Of a stretch of 29,533 nucleotides of DNA, positions 1 through 9,110 are shown piece after piece. The stretch comes from Propionivibrio sp. (GTDB lineage Bacteria > Pseudomonadota > Gammaproteobacteria > Burkholderiales > Rhodocyclaceae). Below the pieces are notes generated by a model that had not been told where the DNA came from, searched no databases, and was given only the letters and a program-made list of their open reading frames with translations. The stretch lies in contig QKII01000431.1 of the NCBI GenBank assembly GCA_003249625.1, positions 1-29,533 on the forward strand, written 5' to 3'. Each line of letters starts with the position of its first letter. Position 1 is the stretch's first letter. A program made the translations under genes and the position numbers.

Positions 1-1
1 G

Positions 2-2239
2 GAGATTGTGCGCGGGCTCGCCCGCCAAATGCATACGCTGAAGGGCAGTGCCCGGATGGCCGGGGCCATGACGCTCGGTGAGATCGCCCACGCCCTTGAG
101 ACCCGGATTGGTGAGGTGGCCAAGGTCGGTGTGGCTTCTGCGGACGTCATCGACGAAATCGAAAGCGCTTTTGACTCTATCAGGCAAATCACCGAACGTT
201 TGGCGCGTGGCGAAGGGCTTGGGGGCGGAAACAATCTGACTCCGGATGCCACCGCGAGCGATGGTGCGGTTGAGTCTTCCGCGTTACCGCCACAGGGGAA
301 TGACGATCGTTCCGCCCAAGGGTTTGTTGAGCGCCGCGCCGACCGTGCGCGACTTGTTGATGCCTCGGCCGAACTTGAAGGAGACGCGACGCAACAGCAG
401 GCGGTATTGCGTGTTCGAGCCGGTGTCATTGATCGCCTGGTTAACGAGGCCGGTGAATTGGCCATCGCCCGTTCGCGTATCGAAGGAGAAATGCGTGGGC
501 TGAAAGATTCCCTCCTTGATCTGACCGAAAACGTCATTCGCTTGCGCCGTCAGCTCCGCGAAATCGAGATCCAGGCGGAATCGCAAATGCAGTCGCGTGA
601 GGCGTTGGCGGATGAGCGTCACGCGGGGTTCGATCCGCTGGAGTTTGACCGGTTCACCCGGTTCCAGGAGTTGACCCGGATGATGGCGGAGTCGGTCAAC
701 GACGTGGCCACTGTTCAGCAGAACCTGCTAAAGAATCTTGATGATGCCAATGCGGCGCTCATCGCACAGGCGCGCCTGAATCGCGAAGTGCAGCAGGAGC
801 TGATGTCGGTGCGCATGGTGCCGTTCAGCAGTTTGGCTGATCGCATGTATCGGATCGTCCGGCAAACGTCGAAGGAGCTGAACAAACGTGCCAACCTGGA
901 GATCAAGGGTGGGCAGGTAGAACTGGACCGGAGTGTGCTGGAGAAAATAGCTGCGCCGCTGGAGCATTTGCTGCGCAACGCCATTGCCCATGGACTGGAA
1001 GAGCGTGAGACCCGGCGAGCCAGAGGCAAGCCCGAAATCGGCGACATCGCGCTGTCCCTCAAGCAGGAAGGCAATGAAATTGTTCTGGCGCTCGCGGACG
1101 ACGGCTCCGGCCTCGATTACGAGCGCATTCGCTCCCGCGGGATCGCTGCCGGGTTGATCAGAGCGGAAGACGAAGTTTCTCAGGAGCGACTGGCCGAGCT
1201 GATTTTTGCGCCGGGTTTCTCGACAGCGGAGGAAGTATCTCAGGTTGCCGGTCGCGGCGTCGGAATGGACGTGGTGAAGACGGAAATCGGTAGCCTTGGC
1301 GGGCGCATCGAGATTCTCTCGACGCCAGGGGAGGGGGCCGAATTCCGGCTCATCATCCCCTTGACGCTGGCGGTTACCAAGGCCCTGCTGGTCCGTGCAG
1401 GCAGCAAGACGTACGCCATTCCTTCCGTGATGATCGAACAGGTACTCGACCTGAAGGAGCCGGCGCTGAATCGTATTCGGGATGCCGGCAGTGCGGAATG
1501 GATGGGACATCATTACCCGTTCAACTATCTTCCTCATCTCCTTGGGGATCGCCAGGCGTTGCCGGAGCAGCATCGCCAGTACTGGACACTGCTGTTGCGC
1601 AGCGGTGCCCGTCGCATTTCGGTCCAGGTGGATGAACTGCTCGGCAACGAGGAAATCGTTGTCAAGAACATTGGGCCGCAGATTGCCCGCGTGGTCGGTG
1701 TGGACGGTGCCACCGTTCTCGGTAACGGCCAGGTTGTGCTGATCCTGAATCCAGTGGCATTGAGCTCGCGTGCTCTCGTGGAGGTTGCGGCGCCCGCAAG
1801 CGTGGAACCGTCGGCGCCACCGACAGCTTTGCCCCCAGAGGAAAAGTCGCAGGCTACCTTGCCGACCGTCATGGTCGTGGACGATTCGCTGACCGTGCGC
1901 AAGATTACCGGACGGTTGCTCGCGCGGGAAGGCTATCAGGTGCTGGTTGCCAAGGATGGCGTCGAAGCGCTTGAGCTGTTGCTCGACGTGGTGCCCGACG
2001 TGATGCTGGTGGACATCGAGATGCCGCGCATGGACGGTTTCGACCTGACGCGCAATGTTCGCGCCGATTCGCGCCTGAAGGATGTGCCGGTCATCATGAT
2101 TACCTCACGTACAGCGGACAAGCACCGCAACTATGCGTTCGAGATCGGCGTCAACCATTACCTCGGCAAACCGTATCAGGAGGAAGAACTACTGCGGCTG
2201 GTTGCCGAGCACGTGGCTAAGCGCCGCCAGACTTCTTGA
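2..2239 (+). CDS. pilL: Hybrid chemotaxis-type histidine kinase PilL/ChpA, 3' part (5' end outside window)
   Basis: CheA-like kinase with a C-terminal receiver, the type that controls type IV pilus twitching. The window enters inside the gene, so upstream Hpt domains may be missing. Visible order (residues counted from base 8): an Hpt domain with phospho-acceptor motif HTLKGSARM (His9); a Gln/Glu-rich helical dimerisation stretch (about 130-270); an HATPase with N-box HLLRNAIAHG (about 320-329), G1 box ADDGSG (363-368) and G2 box GRGVGMD (415-421); a CheW-like domain (about 455-590); an Ala/Pro linker; and a REC domain from about 618 with acidic pair VVDD, phospho-acceptor LVDIEMPRMDG and lysine GKPY. 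A function in pilus control is inferred from architecture and from pilT/pilU 7.6 kb downstream; a flagellar CheA is less likely because of the fused REC. The 3' end overlaps the convergent photolyase by 23 bp. Confidence 0.88.
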   Translation, partial: EIVRGLARQMHTLKGSARMAGAMTLGEIAHALETRIGEVAKVGVASADVIDEIESAFDSIRQITERLARGEGLGGGNNLTPDATASDGAVESSALPPQGNDDRSAQGFVERRADRARLVDASAELEGDATQQQAVLRVRAGVIDRLVNEAGELAIARSRIEGEMRGLKDSLLDLTENVIRLRRQLREIEIQAESQMQSREALADERHAGFDPLEFDRFTRFQELTRMMAESVNDVATVQQNLLKNLDDANAALIAQARLNREVQQELMSVRMVPFSSLADRMYRIVRQTSKELNKRANLEIKGGQVELDRSVLEKIAAPLEHLLRNAIAHGLEERETRRARGKPEIGDIALSLKQEGNEIVLALADDGSGLDYERIRSRGIAAGLIRAEDEVSQERLAELIFAPGFSTAEEVSQVAGRGVGMDVVKTEIGSLGGRIEILSTPGEGAEFRLIIPLTLAVTKALLVRAGSKTYAIPSVMIEQVLDLKEPALNRIRDAGSAEWMGHHYPFNYLPHLLGDRQALPEQHRQYWTLLLRSGARRISVQVDELLGNEEIVVKNIGPQIARVVGVDGATVLGNGQVVLILNPVALSSRALVEVAAPASVEPSAPPTALPPEEKSQATLPTVMVVDDSLTVRKITGRLLAREGYQVLVAKDGVEALELLLDVVPDVMLVDIEMPRMDGFDLTRNVRADSRLKDVPVIMITSRTADKHRNYAFEIGVNHYLGKPYQEEELLRLVAEHVAKRRQTS

Positions 2240-3668
2240 CGATCGCGTAGCGTTCCAGTGTCCGGCGGCGTGCCTCGTCGTGATCGACGATGGGGGGCGG
2301 GGTGTCGTTGCCGACGATGACGTTGCAGGCTTTTTGTTGCTGCGCGGTCATTCGCCAGGGCGCATGGATGAATCGGTCCGGAACGGTGGTCAGTTCCGGC
2401 AGATAACGCCGGATGAACCCGCCCTGCGGGTCGAAGCGTTCCGATTGGGTGACCGGGTTGAATATCCGGAAATAGGGCTGCGCATCGCAACCGCTTGATG
2501 CGGCCCATTGCCAGCCACCGTTGTTGGCCGCGAGGTCGAAGTCGTTTAGCTGCCTGGCAAAAAAGGCTTCTCCTCGACGCCAGTCGATTCCCAAGTCCTT
2601 GATCAGGAACGAGGCCGTGACCATGCGTAGCCGGTTGTGCATGTATCCCGTCCGGTTCAGCTGACGCATCGCAGCATCGACCAGCGGGTAGCCTGTCGTG
2701 CCGTTTTTCCAGGCACCGAAGCGGGCGTCGGCGAGTTCGCCCGTTTCCCACTCAATGCGGTCGAACTCGGGCTTGAACGAGTGTTCGACGACGTGTGGAA
2801 AACAATCGAGAATCATGAAATAGAAGTCACGCCAGATCAACTCGGACAACCACACGGCAGCGCCGGTGTCGCCAGTTGTCGCACCAGCCGCTGTTGCAAC
2901 TCGGATCAGTTCGCGGATCGAGATGGTCCCGAAGCGCAAATGGACTGACAGATAGGAAACGCCCTTGACCGCAGGATAGTCGCGAGCCTTGCCGTAGTGG
3001 GACACTCGGTTCTGAAAATCATCGAGCAGGCGACGAGCACCATTCATCCCTGGAACGACCCCCACTTCGATGAGGTTGGTCGGCAGGAAACCCAGTTCAC
3101 CGAGCGTCGGAACCGGACAAGGCGCTGGCGGCCTTGCGGCGAGCTTCCCTGGAACGGGAGAAAAACAGGCGATATCCTCTTCCGTCAGACGTTTCAGCCA
3201 GGCGTTCCTGTAGGGAGTGTATACCCCGTAGGGGCGTCCTCCTGACGTGAGTACCTCTGGGTGCTCGAACACCGACTGGTCCTTGAACACCTCGAAAGCG
3301 ATCTCCTTCTCGCGCAATCTGGACTCCACCGTCGAATCACGCAGCTTGGCGGCGGGTTCGTAATCACGGTTGGCGAATACCGCGGAAACGCCTAGTTCGC
3401 CTGCCAGACGAGGAATTTCCTCCGCGGCGAAACCTTGCCGAACGATCAGCCCACCTCCCCTCTGTGACAACGCGAGATCGAGTTCGACGAGTGACTCGCG
3501 GATGAACTCGACGCGGCGGTCTGCCAATCCGCGCAGCGGGTCGAGGATTTCCCTGTCGAACACGAACGCGCAATAAACCTTGCGGGCGCGCCGTGTGGCC
3601 TCAGCCAGCGCAACATGATCGTTGTCCCGCAAATCTCGTCGGAACCAGACCAGAACGGAATCGAGCAC
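2217..3668 (-). CDS. phrB: Deoxyribodipyrimidine photolyase (CPD photolyase, class I)
   Basis: Flavoprotein that uses blue light to split cyclobutane pyrimidine dimers in DNA. The N-terminal photolyase domain begins [14 protein letters not shown], typical of the cryptochrome/photolyase family. The C-terminal FAD domain carries [21 protein letters not shown], the [14 protein letters not shown] segment and the [11 protein letters not shown] stretch. I chose a GTG start at 3668 (483 aa), because it follows an AAAGGGGA Shine-Dalgarno at good spacing and gives the family's usual N-terminus. In-frame ATGs at 3740, 3719 and 3716 would overlap the divergent yqgE start and add about 16 to 24 unusual residues. 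The gene stands alone: convergent with the pilL-type kinase and divergent from yqgE. No reason is seen to call it a cryptochrome, but sequence alone cannot exclude that. Confidence 0.93.
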   Translation of the reverse strand: MLDSVLVWFRRDLRDNDHVALAEATRRARKVYCAFVFDREILDPLRGLADRRVEFIRESLVELDLALSQRGGGLIVRQGFAAEEIPRLAGELGVSAVFANRDYEPAAKLRDSTVESRLREKEIAFEVFKDQSVFEHPEVLTSGGRPYGVYTPYRNAWLKRLTEEDIACFSPVPGKLAARPPAPCPVPTLGELGFLPTNLIEVGVVPGMNGARRLLDDFQNRVSHYGKARDYPAVKGVSYLSVHLRFGTISIRELIRVATAAGATTGDTGAAVWLSELIWRDFYFMILDCFPHVVEHSFKPEFDRIEWETGELADARFGAWKNGTTGYPLVDAAMRQLNRTGYMHNRLRMVTASFLIKDLGIDWRRGEAFFARQLNDFDLAANNGGWQWAASSGCDAQPYFRIFNPVTQSERFDPQGGFIRRYLPELTTVPDRFIHAPWRMTAQQQKACNVIVGNDTPPPIVDHDEARRRTLERYAIVKKSGGA

Positions 3669-3678
3669 GAACGTCCCC

Positions 3679-3707
3679 TTTTTTGCGTCAGGCTGCGGCG
3701 ATAAAAT
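3679..3707 (+). promoter_or_regulatory. Possible sigma-70 promoter for the yqgE-pyr operon
   Basis: A TAAAAT -10 (3702-3707) lies 17 nt after a poor TTTTTT -35 (3679-3684). Transcription would start about 4 nt before the yqgE ATG, giving an almost leaderless message. No other good element is seen in the short gap between phrB and yqgE. This is pattern matching only. Confidence 0.3.
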
Positions 3708-3717
3708 AAGCGCCATC

Positions 3718-4278
3718 ATGGCCTGTCTGAGTCTAACCAATCATTTCCTCATCGCCATGCCGACGATGGAGGATCCCTATTTTGCCAAATCGCTGGTATT
3801 CGTTGCAGAGCACAACGATGAAGGTGCGCTCGGAGTGATTGTCAATCGACCCATTGACATGAACCTGGCGACGCTGTTCCGGAAAATTGATGTCCCTCTT
3901 GGAGAAGGAGCATTGGGTGACTTGCCTGTGCTTTTTGGCGGTCCTGTTCAGACCGACCGCGGGTTCGTCCTCCACCGTCCGCTAGGAACTTGGCAATCAA
4001 CCTTGGTAGTCAGCCAGGATATCGGGCTGACGACATCACGCGACGTCCTCCAGTCCCTTGGATTGGTCGGATCGCCTGATGATATGGTGGTTACGCTCGG
4101 TTATTCCGGGTGGGGAGCGGGGCAACTCGAACACGAACTTACACAGAATGCCTGGCTGACGGTGCCGGCTGACCCGAGAATCCTTTTCGAATTGCCGCAC
4201 GAGCAAAAACTCGCTTCGGCACTTCATCTTCTGGGAATCGACCCCGCCAACCTGTCCAGGCATGCTGGTCATGCCTGA
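3718..4278 (+). CDS. yqgE: YqgE/AlgH family protein
   Basis: 186-aa protein of the YqgE/AlgH (DUF179) family, whose molecular role is poorly defined; the homologue AlgH in Pseudomonas was linked to alginate regulation. The start at 3718 gives the family N-terminus [17 protein letters not shown], followed by the conserved segments [18 protein letters not shown] and [16 protein letters not shown] and a [14 protein letters not shown] block. Length is normal. It is the first gene of a compact operon, and its last codons overlap the start of yqgF. The yqgE-yqgF pairing is widespread in proteobacteria and supports both calls. Confidence 0.93.
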   Translation: MACLSLTNHFLIAMPTMEDPYFAKSLVFVAEHNDEGALGVIVNRPIDMNLATLFRKIDVPLGEGALGDLPVLFGGPVQTDRGFVLHRPLGTWQSTLVVSQDIGLTTSRDVLQSLGLVGSPDDMVVTLGYSGWGAGQLEHELTQNAWLTVPADPRILFELPHEQKLASALHLLGIDPANLSRHAGHA

Positions 4279-4753
4279 CGCTGCTATGAACAGGCGCGGA
4301 ACGTATCTGGCGTTCGATTTCGGCGAGAAGCGCATCGGCGTCGCGGTCGGCGAGTGGCCGCTCGGAATGGCGCATCCGTTGAAGACAATCCGAAGCGAAC
4401 GGAACGACGAACGCTTCTCGGCTATCGCCGCGTTGATCGACGAGTGGAAGCCGGTAGGGCTGGTCGTCGGTCTGCCGGTAGCGCTCGACGGAACGCCACA
4501 TGCGATGACTGCGCGCTGCACGCGTTTCGCCAATCAGTTGCGCGGTCGCTTCCGGATGGAAGTAAATTATGCCGACGAACGTCTGAGTTCCGCCGAGGCA
4601 GAGGAAAGGCTGCATGAAAGTGGCTACAATGCGAGGGGCGCCAAGGAGCACTTGGATGCCGTGGCCGCGCAAATCATTCTGCAGACCTTCTTCCAGCGAA
4701 TTTCTGAAAACAGTACGGATTCCTATTGCCATGTCTCTCCCGACCTTACCTGA
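4271..4753 (+). CDS. ruvX: Holliday junction resolvase-like YqgF/RuvX (pre-16S rRNA nuclease)
   Basis: Small RNase H-fold protein implicated in maturing the 5' end of 16S rRNA. It begins with the hallmark [16 protein letters not shown], carrying the first catalytic Asp, followed by [16 protein letters not shown], the acidic segment [15 protein letters not shown] and a C-terminal [16 protein letters not shown] with the last catalytic Asp. Possible ATG starts are 4262, 4271 and 4286; 4271 (160 aa) gives the usual short leader, but none has a clear Shine-Dalgarno. It overlaps yqgE by 8 bp and pyrR by 23 bp, so translation is probably coupled. Confidence 0.92.
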   Translation: MPDAAMNRRGTYLAFDFGEKRIGVAVGEWPLGMAHPLKTIRSERNDERFSAIAALIDEWKPVGLVVGLPVALDGTPHAMTARCTRFANQLRGRFRMEVNYADERLSSAEAEERLHESGYNARGAKEHLDAVAAQIILQTFFQRISENSTDSYCHVSPDLT

Positions 4754-5237
4754 TGCCGAAGCGCAATGCGTCGCGCTTGCGGAGATGATTCGCCCGAATT
4801 TGCAACCCGGAACCATGTTGGTCGGTATCCACAGCGGTGGGGCCTGGATCGCTCGGCGGTTGAGCGAGCTTCTCGGATTGCCCGATGAAATCGGGTTGAT
4901 CGATGTCTCGTTTTATCGTGACGATTTCGGCGAGAAAGGGCTGCACCCGCAGGTCAAGCCGACAAGCATTCCTTTCGAGGTCGACGGCCGGCCGCTGATT
5001 CTCGTCGATGATGTGCTCTACACAGGCAGGACGACACGGGCCGCAATCAACGAACTGTTTGACTACGGGCGTCCCGCCAGTGTCCGGTTGGCCGTCCTAG
5101 CTGACCGTGGCGGGCGTGAGTTGCCGATCTATGCCGAGTTCTGCGCTTGGCAGGTCGATTTGGCCGATTCCGAGGAACTGGTGCTTGAGCCTGACGTTTC
5201 CGGTCGTCTGCAATGGAGGTGTGTCGATCATGCATAG
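4731..5237 (+). CDS. pyrR: PyrR bifunctional protein (pyr operon regulator / uracil phosphoribosyltransferase)
   Basis: 168-aa type I phosphoribosyltransferase. The PRPP-binding motif [20 protein letters not shown] is intact, and an upstream [12 protein letters not shown] loop and a SFYRDD segment fit PyrR rather than a generic Upp. In Gram-positive bacteria PyrR binds pyr mRNA to cause attenuation; in betaproteobacteria the regulatory role is less clear and no obvious PyrR-binding attenuator is visible here. The start at 4731 ([12 protein letters not shown]) lies inside the end of yqgF. The last codons overlap the pyrB start by 8 bp, consistent with a pyrimidine biosynthesis operon. Confidence 0.93.
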   Translation: MSLPTLPDAEAQCVALAEMIRPNLQPGTMLVGIHSGGAWIARRLSELLGLPDEIGLIDVSFYRDDFGEKGLHPQVKPTSIPFEVDGRPLILVDDVLYTGRTTRAAINELFDYGRPASVRLAVLADRGGRELPIYAEFCAWQVDLADSEELVLEPDVSGRLQWRCVDHA

Positions 5238-6189
5238 TCCCCAACTCAATGCCCATGGCGAATTGAGCCACCTGTTGTCGATCGACGGGTTGCCGCGCGA
5301 GGTGCTGGTGCATATTCTCGATACGGCATCCAGCTTTCTTGAGGTTTCTGACCGCGATGTGAAGAAAGTACCGTTGCTTCGCGGGAAGAGCGTGTTCAAC
5401 CTGTTTTTCGAGAATTCGACCCGGACGCGCACAACGTTCGAAATTGCCGCCAAACGCCTTTCCGCCGACGTCATCAACCTTGATGTTGCGCGCTCCTCGA
5501 CGGCCAAGGGCGAAACGCTCCTCGATACCATCGATAACCTGGTGTCGATGCATGCGGATATGTTCGTTGTGCGGCACGCTTCGTCCGGCGCTCCTTACCT
5601 GATTGCTGAGCACCTGCGACGAACCGGTCGCGACGACGTACACGTGGTAAATGCGGGAGATGGGCGGCACGCCCATCCCACGCAGGGATTGCTGGATATG
5701 TATACGATCCGCCACTTCAAGAAAGATTTTTCGAATCTGAAGGTGGCGATTGTCGGCGATATCTTGCACTCACGTGTTGCGCGTTCCGATATTCAGGCAT
5801 TGGGTTTGCTCGGGGCGGCAGAGGTTCGCGCTGTCGGGCCGAAAACGTTGTTGCCGACTGATATCGAGCGTATGGGCGTGCGCGTGTTTCACGACTTGCG
5901 CGAAGGCGTTCGCGACTGTGATGTTGTGATCATGTTGCGTCTGCAGAACGAACGAATGAACGGAGCGTTGCTGCCTTCGGCAAAGGAATATTTCAGGTCT
6001 TATGGCCTGACGCCCGAAGTGCTCTCGCTGGCCAAGCCGGATGCCATCGTGATGCACCCGGGGCCGATGAATCGCGGTGTGGAAATCGATTCGGAAGTCG
6101 CGGATGGGCCGCAGGCGGTGATTTTGTCCCAAGTGACGTTCGGTATTGCCGTGCGTATGGCAGTCATGAGTATTCTGGCGGGGAACTGA
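5230..6189 (+). CDS. pyrB: Aspartate carbamoyltransferase catalytic subunit
   Basis: Condenses carbamoyl phosphate with L-aspartate to N-carbamoyl-aspartate, the first committed step of pyrimidine synthesis. The carbamoyl phosphate site [13 protein letters not shown] (STRTR at 63-67), the [10 protein letters not shown] loop, and [11 protein letters not shown] near the C-terminus are all present. 319 aa, normal for the family. The ATG at 5230 follows a GGAGG (5215-5219). No pyrI regulatory-chain gene follows; instead a defective dihydroorotase homologue starts 3 bp after the stop, the arrangement of class A ATCases in which PyrB and PyrC' form a dodecamer. Confidence 0.97.
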   Translation: MHSPQLNAHGELSHLLSIDGLPREVLVHILDTASSFLEVSDRDVKKVPLLRGKSVFNLFFENSTRTRTTFEIAAKRLSADVINLDVARSSTAKGETLLDTIDNLVSMHADMFVVRHASSGAPYLIAEHLRRTGRDDVHVVNAGDGRHAHPTQGLLDMYTIRHFKKDFSNLKVAIVGDILHSRVARSDIQALGLLGAAEVRAVGPKTLLPTDIERMGVRVFHDLREGVRDCDVVIMLRLQNERMNGALLPSAKEYFRSYGLTPEVLSLAKPDAIVMHPGPMNRGVEIDSEVADGPQAVILSQVTFGIAVRMAVMSILAGN

Positions 6190-6192
6190 GCA

Positions 6193-7449
6193 ATGCAAGA
6201 GCAAAGCATCCATATCAAAGGCGGCAGGCTGATCGATCCGCGAAACAGCGTTGATGCACAAGCAGATGTGTTTGTGGCCAACGGCGTTGTCTGCGCCGTC
6301 GGAGGCGCTCCCCTTGGTTTTGCCGCTGATCAAACGATTGATGCCAGCGGATGCATCGTCTGTCCTGGGTTGGTGGATCTTTCCGCACGGCTGACGAATC
6401 TCGACGCTGAGCTTCTGGCGGCTGTCGCTGGCGGGGTTACGTCGGTTGCCTGTCCTCCAGACACCAAGCCACCGTTGGACGAACACAGTCTCGTTGAGCG
6501 CCTCGTTCAGCGCAGCGAGTCGATCGGGTTGGCACGGGTGTTCCCCGTTGGGGCACTGACGCAGCAACTTGGCGGAGAGAAGCTGGCTGAGATGGCGGGG
6601 TTGTCGCGGGCGGGCTGTATTGCCTTTTCGCAGGCTACCCGTCCCATCTTCGATACTCAGATCCTGTTTCGGGCCATGCAGTATGCGGCAACCTTCGGTT
6701 TTGCGATTCGTTTGCAGCCCCAGGATCATTACCTTGCGCTCAATGGTGTCGCGCATGATGGCGAGGTGGCCTCTCGGCTCGGCTTGGCCGCCATCCCTGT
6801 ATGCGCGGAGACACTCGCAATCTCAACGGCGCTCCATCTTGCCCGTGAAACCGGTGTTCGCCTGCACCTCTCGAAAATCTCCTCGGCCGCAGGGATGGCC
6901 CTGGTGCGCGAAGCAAAGGCGGGGGGTGTAAAGGTAACGTGCGATGTGGCGGTTCATCATCTGCATCTGTCCGAAATGGATATCGGCTATTTCGATAGCC
7001 ATGCCCGTTTCGATCCGCCTCTTCGTTCTGTCAGTGATCGCGCTGCACTGCGGGCAGCGGTTGCCGAGGGCTTGGCGGCGGTATGTTCTGACCATACCCC
7101 GGTTGATGAGGACGGAAAGCAGCTGCCATTTGCTGAAGCGACGCCAGGCGCCGTCGGTCTTGAGCTTCTGTTGCCTCTGGTTTGCAAATGGGCAGTGGAG
7201 GACAGCGTGCCGTTAGCGACGGCGATCGCACGAGTGACCAGTGATCCTGCTGCCGCGCTGGGTATTGATGCGGGTTCGCTTGGCGTCGGACAGCGCGCCG
7301 ATATTTGCGTTTTTGACCCAGAAGAGCCTTGGTGCGTAAGGCCGGAGACGCTTCACAGCCAAGGGAAGAATACACCGTTCCTCGGGTGGGAAATGTCTGG
7401 GCGAGTGTGCACGACGCTCGTGGGCGGGCGCGTTGTTTTCGCGGTCTGA
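6193..7449 (+). CDS. pyrC': Dihydroorotase-like protein PyrC' (probably catalytically inactive)
   Basis: 418-aa amidohydrolase-fold protein related to dihydroorotase (N-carbamoyl-aspartate to dihydroorotate). Conserved frame segments are visible: PGLVDL (58-63), GGVTSVACPPDTKPPLD (about 80-96), VTCDVAVHHL (about 248-257) and SDHTP (299-303). Key zinc ligands are lost: the usual HxH after PGLVDL is SAR (64-66), the HCED-type segment is LQPQDHY, and HLSHIS has become HLSKIS (Lys228). Loss of these ligands argues against activity. In Pseudomonas and relatives such PyrC' chains are structural partners needed for PyrB assembly. A true dihydroorotase should therefore be encoded elsewhere in the genome. 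Confidence 0.9.
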   Translation: MQEQSIHIKGGRLIDPRNSVDAQADVFVANGVVCAVGGAPLGFAADQTIDASGCIVCPGLVDLSARLTNLDAELLAAVAGGVTSVACPPDTKPPLDEHSLVERLVQRSESIGLARVFPVGALTQQLGGEKLAEMAGLSRAGCIAFSQATRPIFDTQILFRAMQYAATFGFAIRLQPQDHYLALNGVAHDGEVASRLGLAAIPVCAETLAISTALHLARETGVRLHLSKISSAAGMALVREAKAGGVKVTCDVAVHHLHLSEMDIGYFDSHARFDPPLRSVSDRAALRAAVAEGLAAVCSDHTPVDEDGKQLPFAEATPGAVGLELLLPLVCKWAVEDSVPLATAIARVTSDPAAALGIDAGSLGVGQRADICVFDPEEPWCVRPETLHSQGKNTPFLGWEMSGRVCTTLVGGRVVFAV

Positions 7450-7452
7450 ACG

Positions 7453-7740
7453 TCAGGTTTGAAGGCGCGTTTCCAGATCGGGAAGGTCTTCAGCAATTTC
7501 GACCACTTTGCGTCGTGAGGCTTGGCCGCTGATCAACGAGATTTGAGATTTGGTCAAGCCGAGCCGTTTTGCCAGAAAATCCAGCAGGGCCGCGTTCGCC
7601 TTGCCGTCAACGGGGGGCGCCAATAGACGGATTTTCAGAGCGTCACCATAGGTGCCGGCCACCTCGGTTTTCTTCGCTCCTGGCTGGATATGCAGCGTCA
7701 GCGTTGTACGCGTGCCGTGGTGATGAAGCCACTCGGGCAT
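7453..7740 (-). CDS. yggU: DUF167/YggU family protein
   Basis: 95-aa protein of the DUF167 (YggU) family, function unknown. Diagnostic text includes LHIQPGAKKTEVAG, LKIRLLAPPVDGKANAAL and a C-terminal LISGQASRRKVVEI. Full length. It is the last gene of the yggS-proC-yggT-yggU group, 7 nt after yggT, and converges with pyrC', with only 3 bp between the two stop codons. No terminator is visible between them. Confidence 0.92.
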   Translation of the reverse strand: MPEWLHHHGTRTTLTLHIQPGAKKTEVAGTYGDALKIRLLAPPVDGKANAALLDFLAKRLGLTKSQISLISGQASRRKVVEIAEDLPDLETRLQT

Positions 7741-7747
7741 GGTCGTG

Positions 7748-8296
7748 TCAAAGGAAAATCAAGATGACCTGGGCGGCGAGGATGGCGATCAGCGGGGTCA
7801 GATCGACGTTGGCAATCGGAGGAATGACTCGTCGCAGCGGCCGTAGAAGTGGATCGGTCATCGCGCCGATCGGGCGGCTGAGAGGCGAGTACGGATTGAC
7901 CCATGACAGGACTGCCTGTGCAATAAGCAGGGCAATGAACAAATAAACGCAGAGGCGCAATACGGATCGCAGTCCCTGGAGCAGGATGAAAGTGGCGATT
8001 TCCGCCGGGCTCAGCGGAACCAGCCTTGACTGGAGAAGCAGCAGGATGGCGAGCGCGAGAATCTGCAAAAGGTATGCGCCGACCAGACTGGCCGAGTCGA
8101 GCCCGAAGGCCGGGGGGATGACCTTGCGCAGTGGCAGAACCAGCCAGTTGGTCAGCTTGAGCACAAAAGACGCAGCCGGCATGTTGAACGGGACACGTCG
8201 CATCTGCATGAAGAAACGCGCGAGCAGAAGAATCGAGAAAAAACCGACGACGGAGTTTACGATCAGCAACAGTGCCTGGGTCAACGGGCCGACCAT
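7748..8296 (-). CDS. yggT: YggT family integral membrane protein
   Basis: 182-aa membrane protein with two repeats of the YggT domain. The first, near residues 5-75, includes FMQMRRVPFNMP and LVLPLRKVIPP. The second, around 110-182, includes VLSWVNPYSPL and TDPLLRPLRRVIPP, followed by a hydrophobic C-terminal helix. About four transmembrane segments are expected. YggT has been linked to osmotic tolerance in E. coli and to division proteins (YlmG) in other bacteria and plastids. It lies 1 bp downstream of proC, the classic conserved neighbourhood. Confidence 0.93.
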   Translation of the reverse strand: MVGPLTQALLLIVNSVVGFFSILLLARFFMQMRRVPFNMPAASFVLKLTNWLVLPLRKVIPPAFGLDSASLVGAYLLQILALAILLLLQSRLVPLSPAEIATFILLQGLRSVLRLCVYLFIALLIAQAVLSWVNPYSPLSRPIGAMTDPLLRPLRRVIPPIANVDLTPLIAILAAQVILIFL

Positions 8297-8297
8297 T

Positions 8298-9110
8298 TCA
8301 GTCTTTGCCCAGCAGATCGGCGAGTTCGCCTCCTCGGGCGTTGGCCGCCTTGGTTCCCGCGATAATTGCCTCTTTCAGGCCATGTTCGGTCATGGCGCGC
8401 AGGGCGGCCTCGGTCGTCCCGCCTTTCGAGGTGACCCGTTCGCGCAATACGCTTGCTGGTTCTTCCGACAATGAGGCGAGGCGCGCTGCCCCAAGCACGG
8501 TTTCGATCGATAACTGGCGAGCCTGCTTCGGGTTGAAACCGAGTTCGATAGCCCCTTGGTACAGGGATTCGATGAAGTAGAAGACGTACGCCGGGCCGCT
8601 GCCCGAAATGGCGGTAAGCGCATCGATTTGTGATTCTTCGTTGACCCAGACCGTGCTTCCGACGGCGTGCATGATGCGTTCTGCACCGAGGCGCTCCGCT
8701 TCGGAAACGCTTGGCAGGGCATAGAGTCCGGTTACGCCGGCGCCTATCAGCGCCGGGGTATTCGGCATTACACGGATCAGTCTGTCGTGTCCGCCTAGCC
8801 AGCGTGAAAGGTCGCAAAGACGCAAGCCTGCAGCGACGCTGATGACGAGTTGCTGATCCAGGAATGGTTTTAGCGGAATGCACGCTTCGCGCATGTGCTG
8901 GGGCTTGACCGCGAGCAGCAAAGCGTCACATGAGAGCGCGACTGCATCGGGCTTGGCATAGCTGCGGATTGCGAAGGTGCGTTCGAGATTGGCTCGGCTT
9001 TCCTCGTTGATTTCGATGACGGCAATTTCATTGGATGGGAATCCGTTGTTCAGCAGTCCGCCAATGAGGGCGCTGGCCATGTTGCCACCGCCAAGAAAGG
9101 TGATTTTCAT
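8298..9110 (-). CDS. proC: Pyrroline-5-carboxylate reductase
   Basis: Last step of proline synthesis: NAD(P)H-dependent reduction of 1-pyrroline-5-carboxylate, in the cytoplasm. The N-terminal Rossmann motif is FLGGGNMASALIGG, followed by LAVKPQHM, RVMPNTPALIGAGVTGLY and the family signature around AISGSGPAYVFYFIESL and GATELGF-like GAIELGFNP. The C-terminal RVTSKGGTTEAALRAM block is intact. 270 aa, full length. The ATG overlaps the yggS stop by 4 bp, so the two are probably translated together. Confidence 0.96.
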   Translation of the reverse strand: MKITFLGGGNMASALIGGLLNNGFPSNEIAVIEINEESRANLERTFAIRSYAKPDAVALSCDALLLAVKPQHMREACIPLKPFLDQQLVISVAAGLRLCDLSRWLGGHDRLIRVMPNTPALIGAGVTGLYALPSVSEAERLGAERIMHAVGSTVWVNEESQIDALTAISGSGPAYVFYFIESLYQGAIELGFNPKQARQLSIETVLGAARLASLSEEPASVLRERVTSKGGTTEAALRAMTEHGLKEAIIAGTKAANARGGELADLLGKD

